DNA from: Phaseolus vulgaris
Taxonomy: Eukaryota > Streptophyta > Magnoliopsida > Fabales > Fabaceae
NCBI RefSeq assembly: GCF_000499845.2
Contig: NC_023750.2
Span: 27,284,643 to 27,348,642 of the forward strand
Reading direction: 5' to 3'
Length of the DNA stretch: 64,000 nucleotides
Part shown: positions 10,816 through 23,018 of the stretch, piece after piece
Position numbering within the stretch: the first letter of the stretch is position 1
How the letters are laid out: each line of letters begins with the position of its first letter
The notes under the pieces: model-generated
Told to the model about the DNA's origin: nothing
The model's database searches: none
Seen by the model: only the letters and a program-made list of their open reading frames with translations
Program-made: the position numbers and the translations under genes

Positions 10816-13800
10816 ATGGCTACAATTGCAACAATGCTATCTTTTTCCCTCGCCGGTCAACCCTTTTGTTCCTTCTCAAATCCCACCCTGTCATTCTCTT
10901 TCAAAACCATCACCGTCACAAAACCAAGACCTAGAACCAGAACTAGAACAAGCTTCATATGGCTGAATCCTCAACCTCGTGGTGTTTTAGTTGAGGCAAC
11001 ACCGCCAAGTTCACCTCCTTCTCCTTCTCCAAGAGATGGATCCATCAAGGTGCTTGCGCTTCCTGAGAACCGTGCTGATGACATTCAAGCTGAGGCCAGA
11101 GCGTTGGCTCGTGCTGCCAATGCTTCTGTCTACTCGCCTCAGCTTGTGGCCTCCAAATATGGCTCTCAACCCATCAAGGTTTTGCACCTTTTCCTTTTCT
11201 GCTTCTCCTAAAGTTTGAGTCTTTTTGGGATTATCTTTTGTGGGTGTGGGTGTATTTTGTGAATTGATTTTACCCTTTTTCTTGGTAGGTGGTGGGAAGG
11301 GCCCTTCAGGTTCTGACTGCGGTGGGCTTGTTTGGGTTGAAGCTTTTGGTTGACCAGAAAAGTGGGGCGCTTGATCGGAATAAAAGGATTCGTGCAATTG
11401 AACTTAGGGACACATTCACACGGCTGGGACCAACTTTTGTCAAATTGGGTCAGGGGTTGTCTACCAGGCCTGATATATGTCCACCTGAGTATCTGGAGGA
11501 GCTCTCTGAACTTCAAGTATTGAATTTTGTGTACTCTTTCAGCTCTTTATTTGATTGGGGTGGTGTAGCCTGTTAGGTTTTTCTAGTCAAACATGTTCTA
11601 GGGATTGAGTAACTTGGCCTTCAGTGAGAATTTTGATTGGTTCAGTGATTATGTCCATATGCAACATAGGAGAATTTTCACTATTTCATTTGTTATGGTC
11701 TCTGCAAATTTGTTCTTTAACCCCCACTGACTGACATTTTGTGATTCATGTAATTGATCTCATTTAGTGAGATAAGACTTTTATTGTATATGTTCTTATA
11801 TTAACAATGGACAATGTTGATGATATCCAAAGAAATTTTTTCACTAATGTAGTGGAGACTTTAGTAGTAGTGAGTTGTGGTCTTTATACATTTGTTTGTG
11901 TTGTGAAGATGTTTATGAATGAACTGGTTACTTAGGTTGTCTTGATTATTTCTGTGCTTTACCAGGATGGATTGCCAACATTTCCTGATGAGCAGGCCTT
12001 TGAATGCATTGAGAGGGAACTAGGACTATCTATTGACTCTATCTTCTCTTCTATATCTCCGAGGGCTGTAGCAGCAGCCAGTTTGGGTCAAGTTTATAAA
12101 GGCCAGTTGAAGTACTCTGGAAAACTTGTTGCTGTTAAGGTGCAACGCCCTGACATTGAAGAAGCTATAGGATTGGACTTCTACCTAATTAGAGGTCTAG
12201 GGTTTCTTGTAAATAAATATGTGGATTTTATCACCAGTGATGTTGTTGGACTTATTGATGAATTTGCACGTAGAGTTTTTCAAGAGCTCAACTATGTGCA
12301 GGTTATTTCTTCTGCCAATACCAAACTTTGTATTTTAGTTGAATCCAGGCATGCATGATTCATCTGTTACCAATTTTTGAATCTTATTTTTTTTTTCTCC
12401 ATGAACATGGTTTTAAGAGTTGTGGTCACAGTCTTGGTTGCTGTTTTGTTGCAATCCTTATTGACTCGGTAATTGCAGTCACGGTGACTCCAAAAACCCT
12501 GACACCATGGCCAAAATCATGGCTGCGGACCTTTTTAAATCTTGTTTATGAAAATAAAAACAAAAATAAATATTGAACCTTTAGCAATTCCCAAAATTTA
12601 GGCAAAAGGCAAGCATATAACCATTGTATCTTTTTCCAATTGTAATTCAAATCTTCCCTAGGGTGATATATATGTGTGTGTGTGTCATGTATAAATTATG
12701 TAAGATATTTGTTGGGATTGAATGTTAATTTTGACAGGTTCCTGCAGGAGGGACAAAATGCAAGGAGATTCAAAAAATTGTATGCTGACAAGGAAAATAT
12801 CTTTGTTCCCGATGTTTTCTGGGACTATACAAGTGTTAAAGTTCTGACAATGGAGTGGGTTGATGGAGTAAAACTAAGTGAGCAAGAAGCAATTGAGAAA
12901 CAAGGATTAAAAGTCTTGGATCTGGTAAACGCAGGCATACAGTGCAGTCTCAGACAGTTACTTGAGTATGGATATTTTCATGCAGATCCTCACCCTGGGA
13001 ATCTTTTGGCAACACCTGAGGGTAAACTTGCCTTTCTTGATTTCGGCATGATGAGTGAGACTCCAGAAGAAGCAAGATATGCCATAATTGGTCATGTTGT
13101 TCACTTGGTTAACCGAGACTATGAGGCCATGGCCCGAGATTACTATGATCTTGATTTTTTATCAAGGGATGTTGATGTATCTCCAATTGTGCCAGCACTT
13201 AGAAACTTTTTTGATGATGCACTTAGTTATACTGTGAGTGAGCTCAACTTCAAGACACTAGTAGATGGTCTGGGAAATGTTTTGTATCAGTATCCATTTA
13301 ATGGTGAGATAGACTATGCTTATCAGTGAGTTTCATTTCCTATAATTTATTTCCAATATTAGAGGAGTGACTTATAAATCCTAAATTTCTCTTGGATTCT
13401 GTTTTGCTGACTTTTGTTTTTCTGTTCTTTTCCTCTTCTGTGGACAGTTCCTGCATACTACGCATTAATATTAAGGTCTCTCACAGTTTTAGAAGGTTTA
13501 GCATTGTATGCTGATCCCAATTTTAAGGTACTTGCTGCATCATATCCATATTTTGCTAAAAGGCTCCTAACAGATCCAAATCCATATCTAAGAGATGCTC
13601 TTATTGAGTTGCTTTTCAAGGATGGGAAGTTCAGGTTTGAAATATGCTACTATCTTAAATCCATTGTGATTTCAACTTGGTGCTGTAGAACAATTTATAT
13701 TTACTGCAATTAAATATTCATCAATCTGGTCTGATGCAGATGGAATAGACTTGAAAACCTGCTAACCCAGGGGAGAAAGGATAGAGATTTCTCTGCTAAG

Positions 13801-14781
13801 GAGGCTTTACAACCTGTCCTGAAGGTATTATTGAGTGCAGATGGTGAAGACCTGAGGAATCTAGTTATAAAAGAGGCTGCTCGAGTATCAGAAGCTTTTA
13901 CCCTCGGCACAATGTCAGAAACATATCGATATATTCCTGACTTTGTTAGGACCCTTGTCTTCAATGGCAATGCAACCGGACCCTTTATGATGTCAGAAAC
14001 TGAAATGCAAAACATGATAGAGCTTAGGGATCAAGTTCTTAGAATATGGGGACTTCTTCAATCCTCTCATGATTTTGATCCAGCTATTTTACTGCCCATA
14101 CTACAGGTAAGACTATCATTTGTAATTGCAGCATCATTCAAATCCAAATAAATATTATTTTGTCTGCATATTTTGCTCTATTTATGTTGGTTATTACTTA
14201 GTTGTGACTCGAAAAATCTTTATTATCATACATGTTAGGCATCTTTGAGCAAAAATAAACTAATTTGGAAGAATGCTACAGAAGTCCAAAATTGGTGATT
14301 ATTGTTAATGATATTCTGTTGACAGCAGTTTGTAAGTATCATTGCATACTAAATCAGAAGGGAGTTTGTGGAACATTTCAATCTAGGAACTTCTAAAGAT
14401 CTTATAAGACGTGACCATGAAACTAAAATATAGCAAGCAATTATGCAGTCATCAATCTAACATTAAAACATAGGAAATTATATTAAGAGCTAAGATGAAC
14501 TTGAAAAGTGAACTATATAGTTCTTTTATATAGTAGAGTTAGCTTTCGAAATTTACATTAACATATTACTTTCTTGTAAAGTATTTAGTGGGATAGGGTC
14601 GAACCTTTTCAGCCTTATACTATATAAAAACTTTCTATTCAAAATTGTATCATGTGAACAGGTCCTTGAGCAACCTGAGGCACGCAGACTAGGGGGGCGT
14701 GTTGTCGGTGGAATCACTCAACGTCTTGCAGCACGCTTTCTTCAGCAAATACTCAGAGTTCCATCAACAGCTTCAGAATAG
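10816..14781 (+). CDS. ABC1K3: Chloroplast ABC1-family atypical kinase (ABC1K3-like), seven exons
   Basis: Exons: 10816-11178, 11289-11516, 11966-12301, 12748-13303, 13448-13634, 13740-14106, 14662-14781. All introns are GT-AG and phases join into 718 codons. Residues 1-50 form a Ser/Thr/Arg-rich likely transit peptide. Kinase marks: KLGQ at 173-176 (the KxGQ signature of ABC1/UbiB proteins), the Ala-rich nucleotide loop AAAS at 233-236, AVKVQ with Lys255, HADPHPGN at 387-394, and DFG at 407-409. The long conserved C-terminal half (YYALILRSLTVLEG, KLLFKDGKFRWNRLENLL-like) is typical of the plastid clade. By remembered similarity it matches Arabidopsis ABC1K3 (At1g79600), a plastoglobule kinase linked to prenyl-lipid and tocopherol metabolism and high-light responses; ABC1K1 is less likely. 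The start is the first in-frame ATG; the frame is open upstream to 10711 but only from TTG. No defect was seen, so it is probably functional. Confidence 0.93.
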
Positions 14782-17446
14782 ATTTTGCAGCACTGTAAAT
14801 GCTAGATAAGGCATGCATATTACACAATCCCCCCCATGAAGTTTGAATTACTATTGTGGTGCTCCTTTTGAGCATCTAGTAACTTGTTTTATTTTCATAG
14901 TGTGCTGTGACAGTATAGTCCATTCTTGTTGATTGACTGGACCACATGCCACACAGTGATCTTCTGTCCTCTTCTACTAATATTTTTGGTTTCTTTCTTT
15001 TTTTCTACAGGTTATTGTGGACAGGGAAGATAGAAGTCGCATTCCTTACACAAGAAAATAGAAGTGAGATATTGATTCTTGCGAAAATTATTTGGTTCTC
15101 CAATTTTGTCCAAAAAACTGTATATATGATGTGCTCATCATTAATAATACTGGGTTATCATGGTCACAAACAAGAGATCACCATTTTATTATGATAGTAA
15201 TTGGCGTACCATTACTCTCACATACACATGTTGCAGTTTATTTTTAATATGGCACACTCATATTTTTCTTGCATGGAATCATGTTAGTGACTTGCTTTTC
15301 AGTTTCGTCAGCCAGTGACTTGTGCAGGAATTGATGCAATGAGAAAATAAAGTACTGGTGCATGTGCTTAATCATAATTTAAAATGTGAATTTTCTAATC
15401 AATGATGCTAACTGTAATATGTTTATAAAGTGCACTTCTTACTGTAAAGAAGTCAAATTTGGATGAAATAGTATCTGCAACTTGCCCATGATAAAATTTG
15501 TGTTAATGAATGAGTAGTTATTATCACATCAGCTGGAAATTGTCAGAATATTTTTTGACTACTCAGTGTGTGTATGGCAAGTACATAGATTCTGAAGAAC
15601 TTTTGGTGCAAGTGTTGTGTCTGTTTCACCACAGAATATGATCAGAATGTACATTTGAGATTTTAACAGCCCATTTTCATCTAAAGATTTTATTTCAATA
15701 ACTACGTGAGTGCTTGATTTTTCATTCTCAAACAAGAATTATTTTTTAACTTTTATATGCGTGAGTTATTTTCAATCAACCATTGATTGAGTGGAAATAT
15801 AAAACAGAATTTTCATTTGAGGGAATATGTTTATGTCAAGTTGTCGTCATCAATTCAGTTTGAAATTTTATTTCTTTACTAAGTTACATCAAAATTTAAA
15901 CTCATTTTCTTATCAAAATTATATGTACAAAATCAAGATTATTTAAAATTTAGTTTGTAAAATTTCACTGAAATATATAGACTAAATATATATAGACTAA
16001 GATCTGAGATATAACTGAAGTACCTTATATTTGGGTCTTCTTACTTCATGATATGAATGGAATTTTCTATAATTATTTATAGAAAAGAGAAATAAAACAG
16101 TAACAATAGTTTTTTGAGCGTTAAATAGCTTATGTAGTAGTTAAAAATAAGAATATGGAAAATTATGAGAGAATTTTCATAAATTAACGCATCATGAAAA
16201 ATATGTACCTATATTTTCCAACTTTTGTCATATTAACTACACCTATTTCTTACTATTGTGCAATTGAAGAAGAGGCAAAGGCAATGTAATGCTGTGAGAT
16301 GATGACTCTCTCTTCTTCTTCTTCTTCCGAAAGAGTGCTGGGCGATGGCAGCTGCAGTGGTGGAGTGATGCACCTAAAGAGGGTTTGCAGTTTTGTTGGT
16401 TGTAACATAGGGGTGCATTTAGTAATCATGGGGATACAGAAAGAAAAAACCCTTTTAACCCACCATTGTTGCATTGCAAATAGGGCTTCCTCTACCTGCA
16501 CCCTTACGTTTTTCTTCCTGCACCCCACAGTTTTGTAAAACCTAAAACTGACTTTCATTCACCTTTTATTTGAAATTGGGATTTGGAAATGTGTTATGTT
16601 TCATCAATTCGAAAGTGAATCATGTTGTTTTCGGATGAGGGGTGTTCCAGAAACAAAGTTTCCATAAATTGTTGATTTTTAAATTGTTGAATCCAAAAGT
16701 CTAATTTCTTTTATGGATTAGTAGATCTGATTTTTTTTTCTTCTAGTTATGGATTTCTGAATCCGAAATACATATTTTGAATTACAGATTGGTGGCTCCA
16801 TAACAATTTCCAGAAACAATTATGTTTCTTTTCAAGATCTTACGCTGCTGAATAATGTTGATACTCGTATTTAACTTCTTAAGCTAATGATGATGTTATG
16901 GAAGTTTTCTTTTCTTGTATATTGAATATGCAAATCCACACAAAAGAAAGATAAGATAATAAAATAAAACTGAGCAAATTAAATTTACACTCATGCAATT
17001 CTTGAGATTGGACACAATATCAAACGTTTATAGTAACTCTTCTTGGGTATTAGGGAGTATTAATGTATTTCAAACAATTAAGAGCATGCTTTGATATCAG
17101 AGAAACACAAAAGTACTTTTACAAACGTATTTTGAACTTTTATCCACGCATCAACACAATGAATTACTCTAAGACAACATGATCAGAAAGAGAAGAGAGG
17201 ATGGATAATTTCACTGTTGCTGATATTATCAGTTCTCGCGCAATGAACACTTTTTTTCCTCCAAAACCCCTCTCTGTTTAGACTCTGACTTTGCTCTCTT
17301 CCCACTCTGCAAAACACTGTTGTTTGGGTTGTGGTTGGGATTTCACCAAACACGGGCCTTCTGCATTTTCATTTCCTCACAGCTTAGAATAGTTTTCTCG
17401 GGCTTGTTTTCCTGGAAAACAATGGGTGCATGCAAGTTGAAACTCG
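14782..17446. other. 3' flank of the kinase gene and intergenic DNA
   Basis: An AATAAA at 15346-15351 is a candidate polyadenylation signal about 565 bases after the stop. Beyond it the sequence is AT-rich with only short chance frames. A small TTC microsatellite lies near 16309-16327. The segment 17270-17446 is less AT-rich and resembles the leader of a gene (see the candidate interrupted gene). Confidence 0.55.
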
Positions 17447-17451
17447 GAATC
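17270..17451 (+). pseudogene. Candidate 5' part of a host gene cut by the gypsy insertion
   Basis: A pyrimidine-rich leader-like stretch (CTCTCTGTTTAGACTCTGAC and on) precedes ATG at 17421, which opens MGACKLKLGI before the gypsy LTR starts at 17452. Joining across the target duplication to 26836 extends this frame by about a dozen codons before a stop at 26869-26871. The Met-Gly start could be a myristoylation site, but I recognise no family and see no downstream exon. It may equally be non-coding. Confidence 0.25.
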
Positions 17452-18188
17452 TGTACCGACCCGTCCTCGGGCGTTGACCAAAGTCAACACTTGGTAGGAG
17501 CCATCAGGGGCGCAGTGAGGCGAGAAGGGGGGTCGACCAGGCCTCGGGCGTTGACCGGCCTCGGGTGTTGACTGGCCTCGGGCGTTGACTGGGTTCGGAC
17601 CAAGAAGTGCTTACAGTTGGGTGGTGCCACCCCCCGATACCCACGGGTGTGAGTGACCGTGGAGAAGGCGGCACGATAGGAGGCGACACGGTAGGGGCGT
17701 GGAGGCCTCGGTACCCCAAAGAGTAATAATAGAAGAGAAAGGTGGTTTCCAAGCCACACCCCCAGTACCAGCAGGGAGAGACCCAACTCGCGGAGTATCT
17801 GTGCATGAGGCGTGGGAACGCGACAGTACACGCCACCGGTAGAGAACTACTAGGACAGATACGACCCATGAGAGGGCCACGTCTCAGGGGGTAATCTGCA
17901 TGCATGGTACGTGAGGAGGACAGAAACACTCCCAGGGCGAGTGACTAGGAGCTGAGGCGCATGAGTTGGCACCTAGGTAGTCACCCCCTGCGCCAGATGC
18001 ACTTCGAGAAGGGAGACTTACACGCTGGGATTTCCCTAAGTTGGGTTACAGCGTCATAAGGCCTTTGTTCTCTTTGTTTCAGGTATTCACGGCGGTGAAG
18101 GGTGAAGGTTTGGAACGAAGAAGAAGGAGTCCTTGATACGCAGGTCTTAGCTACGCACGAAGAACGATCTGGTCAACTAGCAGGAACA
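17452..18188 (+). mobile_element. 5' LTR of gypsy family B, promoter region deleted
   Basis: It matches the 3' LTR except that about 250-270 bases equivalent to 26436-26705, including TATATAAG and the start region, are missing; the text jumps at about 18050-18062. It also has three near-copies of an 18-base unit with CCTCGGGCGTTGAC at 17540-17592, fewer in the 3' LTR. As it stands it cannot drive transcription from its normal start. Open frames on its minus strand are shadows. Confidence 0.85.
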
Positions 18189-18210
18189 TTTGGCGCCCAT
18201 TGTGGGGCTT
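18189..18210 (+). other. Gypsy primer-binding site region
   Basis: Two bases after the LTR comes TGGCGCCCATTGTGGGGC. A TGGCGCC start just inside the LTR is the usual primer-site style of Tat/Athila-type plant gypsy elements. The tRNA partner was not assigned. Confidence 0.65.
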
Positions 18211-18390
18211 GATCTAAAATAGCTGTTCCACCGCAAGAAGTTCGAGTTTCAGTAGCGACTGCGAAGTTCGTGGAAGTTTTCCAAGATTCTTGCAAGATTC
18301 ACCGATAATCTTCAAGATTCGTTCAGTTCCACCGAAGAAAGTTCCAAGATCTATAGTAACAGTTCAAGATTCTCCAAGAAACCGCGAAGA

Positions 18391-18960
18391 ATGAGGACTA
18401 CTAGGCAGAGTTCAACAACACGCGCAGAGAGTGATGGCATGACCTTGCAGCAGGTCATGGAGGTGATGCAAGGCCTTCAAGAGGCGATGGCGGCGTCGAA
18501 GGCGGAGCAAGAGCGCATTCAGCTGGATCTTGCGGCGTTGAAATGAAGAGTTGTGCCGTGCGAACGAAGAGTTGCATCGCGGGTTGCGCAACCACCCTGG
18601 GAATCGTGAAACAGAGGATCGCGAGTGTTTCACACCACCTAGGGAGTTTCATATGCATTTCTCGCAATCTATCATGGAGGCAGTGATTCCACCCACGTTC
18701 GTGGATCCGAAGGTGACGTTCACGAGAATGGAAGATCCAGAGGCGCACCTCACTGTGTTCCACACGTAGATGATGGTTGTCGGCGGTTCTGACGCCGTGA
18801 GGTGCAAGTTATTCATGGGCACTTTGATAGGTATGGCAATGGACTGGTTCATTAGCCTTCCAGATGGTCACGTGACCTCCTTTGCGCAGCTTTCACAGCT
18901 GTTCAGGGAGCAGTATATCGCGAACTGGGCTCCGCCCGCCGCTGATCTTCACGATGTCGT
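18391..18960 (+). pseudogene. Gypsy gag, truncated and broken
   Basis: ATG at 18391 opens an N-terminal coiled-coil-like segment (MTLQQVMEVMQGLQEAM), stopped at 18543. After a frameshift the text continues ANEELHRGLRN, then PPTFVDPKV, a stop near 18767, and the retrotransposon Gag core GMAMDWFISLPDG and FREQYIANW. The Gag then joins directly to protease sequence, so the capsid C-terminus and zinc knuckle have been lost by deletion. Gag packages element RNA; this copy cannot make a full capsid. Confidence 0.85.
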
Positions 18961-19575
18961 CCCCCGCGATAATGATCCTGTGGTGATTTCAGTCGTAACT
19001 GCAGGGAGGAAGGTGTACCGCGTGCTCGTGGACCAGGGCATCTCAGCGGACGTAATGTTCTGGTCCACGTTCAATAAGTTGCAACTGTCCCCTGATCTGC
19101 TGAGGCCATATACAGGGTGCTTGTATGGCTTCGCAGGGGACCAAGTGGAGGTGCGCGACTATCTAGAGCTGAGGACGACTTTCACGGATGGCACGACGTC
19201 GCGCACCGAGAACATAAGGTATCTAGTTGTGAACGCCAATTCGGCGTACAACATTTTGCTGGGGAGGCCAACTCTGAACAGATTGAGGGGGTGTCGTCGA
19301 CACGACACATGAAGCTGAAGTTGCCCGATCTCAGTGGCAGAGTGATCGTGATCAAGTCCGATCAGCAGGAAGCGAAAAAGTGCTATGAAAATAGCCTGAA
19401 AACAAAGAGAGGCGTGTTTATGGTGGTGGAGCGCCCACCCAGCGCGGAAACGCCCATGGAGGAGATGCCCACGGAGGAGGCACGGGGGAACGGGTCATAT
19501 AAGCTTGAGACTCTAGAGGGAGGCCCCATGCCGCGCACTTGGAAGGCAGTAAACTTGAAGTTTTATTTCAGTTAA
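18961..19575 (+). pseudogene. Gypsy protease fused to the C-terminal tail of pol
   Basis: The frame from 18770 reads PVVISVVTAGRKVYRVLVDQG; the VDQG motif is the retropepsin active site as found in Tat-type elements. It continues through NIRYLVVNANSAYNILLGRP to 19312. A one-base shift near the G run at 19285-19293 moves to the frame ending at 19575, which passes from protease-distal text into YKLETLEGGPMPRTWKAVNL and a stop. That ending is the usual pol C-terminus after the integrase. RT, RNase H and the integrase core are thus deleted between about 19470 and 19490 without losing frame. Confidence 0.85.
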
Positions 19576-19729
19576 AAACTCTATGTGGTGTACAGTTTAC
19601 GGGGACACTCTTTTTTCCTGTCGGGGTTTTTTAACGAGGTCACCCAAGTAAAAATCAGTTTGAGCATACATTGTCTTAAGTTTTTATTACGATGTAAAGA
19701 AACGCTGAGAAGGAATGATGCGGTTCAGT

Positions 19730-20545
19730 GAGAAACAAACCCGTCGCCTTGGTCTTTAGACACCTCAGCAGGAGTGGCGCAAATGTCTCCTCTGGGCGTG
19801 GGCACCAAGCGCCAAACCGCCTCGAACGTTTAGACACCCCGAAGGGGAATGGCGGGGGGCGCACTCTTCAGGCGTGGGCGTCGAGTGCGAAAGGTAAGTA
19901 TAACCCAGTTAAAATCCGGGCGTCTTGTCCCTGGGCAGGAGTTAACGGATTCCTTCGGGACGCCTCCTCCCCAGGTGAGAGCGACAAGCCCCCGGTCGCC
20001 TTGATGTTTAGACACCTCGCAAGGAAGCGGTGGGGGGCGCCTCCTTCGAGCGTGGGCATCAGGCAGAAAGGAAGTTCGGAGCATTGGAGAACCTGGTGCC
20101 TTGGTGCAGATACACGCCAGATAGAAGAAGCGCTATCCTTCGGGAAACCTTCTCCTTGGGCGTAAACGCCAAGTCCCTGGTCATCTTGGTGTTTAGACAC
20201 ACCGGGGACGAAACGAAATTACTTTCAGCAGGCCTCTCCTCGGGCGTGGGCACCAAGTACACTGACCGCCTTGGTGTTTTAGACACACCGAGGACGAAAC
20301 GACACTGCTTCCTAGCAGGCCTCTCCTCGGGCGTGGGCACCAAGTGCAAGAGATAAGGACTAGTTGCCTTGGTGTTTAGACACACCGGGGACGATATGAC
20401 ACTACTTCCAGCAGGCCTCTCCTCGGGCGTGGGCACCAAGTGCAACTTTGTCCCAGTGTTTAGACACATTGAGGACGAAACAACCTTGCTTCCAGCAGGT
20501 CTCTCCACGAGTGTGGGCACCAAATACGAGTAAGTAGGCTTCGGC
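19730..20545 (+). repeat. Tandem repeat array inside gypsy B
   Basis: A unit of about 85-97 bases recurs, each with TTTAGACACACCG and a CCTCTCCTCGGGCGTGGGCA block. TTTAGACAC occurs at about 19754, 19829, 20007, 20192, 20277, 20374 and 20459; the last four are the most regular (85, 97, 85 apart). Units alternate a GGTGTTTAGACAC half with a GGGCGTGGGCACCAAG half. The apparent proteins on both strands are by-products of the repeats. Confidence 0.9.
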
Positions 20546-20917
20546 CAAGATAAGTCCTCATTCGCCTTTGAGCGATGTCGACGCCAGTAACACCTTCAGG
20601 GGTAGGCACCTCAGGGCCACGAAGGTTAAGCGAAGATCAAGATAAGAGATTCCTATGAATTAGGAAGAGGCAGGGATCAAGCGAAAGGTATACACGTTTG
20701 AATTCGTAAGAAAGATAAGAAGGAAGAGCGCGTGCTACCTATAGTTCGAGAAAGAAAGTAAAGCTAAAGCGAAGTAAATCAAAGGTAAACAAGAAGAAAT
20801 ATCTTTGAAGCAGTAAATAAAGGCAAGTAGAAGTAAATCTTTAAAGTTAGAAGATGAAGGTCGTTTAGAATGTGCAGAGTAGATTACAGAGTTTTAAAGT
20901 TACAAAGAAAGGGAAAG
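20546..20917. other. Spacer between repeat array and antisense gene
   Basis: Purine-rich, without repeat units or coding signal. On the minus strand it would be the 3' untranslated region of the antisense gene, whose stop is at 20918. No clear polyadenylation signal was assigned. Confidence 0.4.
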
Positions 20918-22223
20918 TCAGTCGTCTTCAGAAAATTCCAGGGGCACGACTTTCCCCTCGACGACATGGTTAGTAGGGGCATAGTTGGAGACGTCCATCT
21001 CAGGGTGTTCGCAGGCCACCTGAGACAGAGCTTCCCCAAACCCTGTAGCAAAGGCATTCACAGCGTCGTCGAGGAGCTCCTTCTCAACCTTCTGGGAGTG
21101 CTCAGCCTGAGAAGCCAGCTCTTTCTTCATATCCGCCAAGGCCACAGCCTTCTCAGCAAGTTGCTTGGTACGTTCAGCCTTCTCTGTTAGCTGCTTGGTG
21201 AGTTCAACCTTCATCAGGTCAAAAGCTTCATTCTTGGCAGCAAGTTCAGCCTCCACCTTGCCTAGGTTTACCTCTTGAGAAACACAACGTCCCTCAAGGG
21301 TGGTTATCTTGGTTTTGGAGGCATTGGCGGCGACTTTCAGTTCAAGTATCTCTTCATGAAGGGGCACTACTTTGGCCAGAAGCTCAGTAAATGTTTGGCC
21401 CACTTCATGAAGCCTCTTGTTGGCTGCTTCCTCAACTTTTTGCGCCACCTTCAGGGCCTCTTTGATAGCGGCCTCTTGGTTGAACCAGCGGTGAGCCTGG
21501 TTGGTTGTTTGTTCCTTCAGCAAGGCCAACTAATGTGCCAGAGCCTGGTACTCCCTGACCTTGGTTTCAGTTTGTTGCCGCCAAGAGCTGGCGCGTGAAA
21601 GGTATCCCCAAGGGAACGAATAGCACTCTCCTCCATGGCCTCGTCAGTTGAGCCTTCCGGGAGCACTTGATGGAAGCCATTCAGCAAGAGTTGGACGACC
21701 CGAGGGAGCTCTGGGGCTGGTGCAAGAGTGGGCTCAGGGGAAGTTTCAGCTCCCTCTCCCAACGCCCTATAGTTAGGAGATGTGAAGGCACTAGGAGGAT
21801 GCTCCCTAGAAGACTCAGCATCCTTGTTGGAGGTGGAGTGGGATGTGGCTACTGTGGTGGTCCTCCTCCTTTTGAAGACTGGGCCTTCAGTAGTATCCTC
21901 CTCGTCGCTCGAGGGAACAATCACCACCCCTTTGCCTTTGTCCAGGGGCACTGGTGGAGATGAGGCCCCAACCATGGCCAAGGGGATGGCCGTGATGGGA
22001 AGTGGAGAAGTAGGGATTGGTATGGTATAAACAGAAGGAGGGTTTTCGGTGGTTTGAGCAGGTGTAGCTGTTGGCAAGGTTTGGGCAGGGGAAGTTGGAG
22101 AGGTGGCAGCAAGAGCATCAGGGGCTGGGGGTGTAGAGGCACCAGCCCCACCGGAAGTGGCCTTGCCACGAGTGGACAAGACCTTGGCAAACCTCTTCCG
22201 TTTTTCCACGCCTAGTATCATGT

Positions 22224-22355
22224 CTGCACCAGAGAAAAGCGTTGTGAGTCAGGCATGCCATGAAAGCAGTGTAAGAAAAGTTTGAAAGTATGCAAGAAGA
22301 AACAGTATAAACAGAGATAGAGAATTGAAGTAGTAAAGAAGGGATTACTCCCATA
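22224..22355 (-). other. Intron of the antisense gene
   Basis: On the minus strand the exon ends ...TGCATCG, followed by GTATGGGAG; the intron ends TCTGGTGCAG before ACATGATACTAGG. Splicing joins the frame as CIG-DMILGVEKRKR. The position and phase look real because both flanking frames are coding-like and out of register without removal. Confidence 0.65.
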
Positions 22356-23018
22356 CCGATGCAGCGGGTCAGTGCAACGGGGTCGTATTCGTGTTTAATC
22401 AGCTCAGCGGTATTGAACACTACCCCTAAGCTAGCCAAGACTTGGCATATCTCGCGGTCAGCCGAGTTTAGCTCGTCCAAAGTCTTGGCTTTCTTCAGTT
22501 TCACTTCCCTTACCCAATATAAGGGGAAGCCATCTAGGGCAGTGGGGTCAGCTTCAAAGCTGCACACCCTGAAGAACTTCCCTCAGAAACCTTTGTAAGA
22601 TTGCTGGAAGAGAGACAAAATTATCCTCCCAGCAATGCCGCTAAAGCTTACCCACAGATTCTTCCCAGGGCTTTTCGCCTCGAAGAAATGGAGGAAGACA
22701 TCCACTGAGGGATAGCACCCGAAATAACTGAAGAGGATGTCGAAGGCCCTGATGAAAGCCTAGCTGTTGGGGTGTAGCTGGGCTGGGGCGACGTTCACCT
22801 CTGTCAGGAGCTCCCTTTGGAAGCTTGTGAAAGGGAGACGTTGTCCAACGCGCTGGAAAACAGTTTGATAGAAGAAAAAGAATGGTTCCTCACCATTCGA
22901 ACGATTGTCTACGCATACAGGTTCACCCGCTGTGTAGGAACGAACAGAGATGTAAGCATCGTGCCTTCTCCCGAAAGCCCTACCCTTGCACCCGGGTTCG
23001 TTGTTTAGATGGTCCCTC

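Noticed and set aside
12355..12576. Small frame within the kinase gene
   Set aside because: Inside intron 3, between exons with matching phase; AT-rich and without motifs.
16253..16558. Possible small gene on either strand
   Set aside because: Driven by a TTC microsatellite; no motif, no splice partners.
17484..17929. Overlapping minus-strand open frames, repeated at 25916-26388
   Set aside because: They fall inside the two LTRs of gypsy B and are by-products of GC-rich LTR sequence.
19676..20523. Several proteins on both strands
   Set aside because: Produced by the tandem repeat array; frames drift with unit length.
21667..22030. Plus-strand frames opposite the antisense gene
   Set aside because: Shadows of its Pro/Ser/Thr-rich exon 2; the minus frame has family similarity and splicing.
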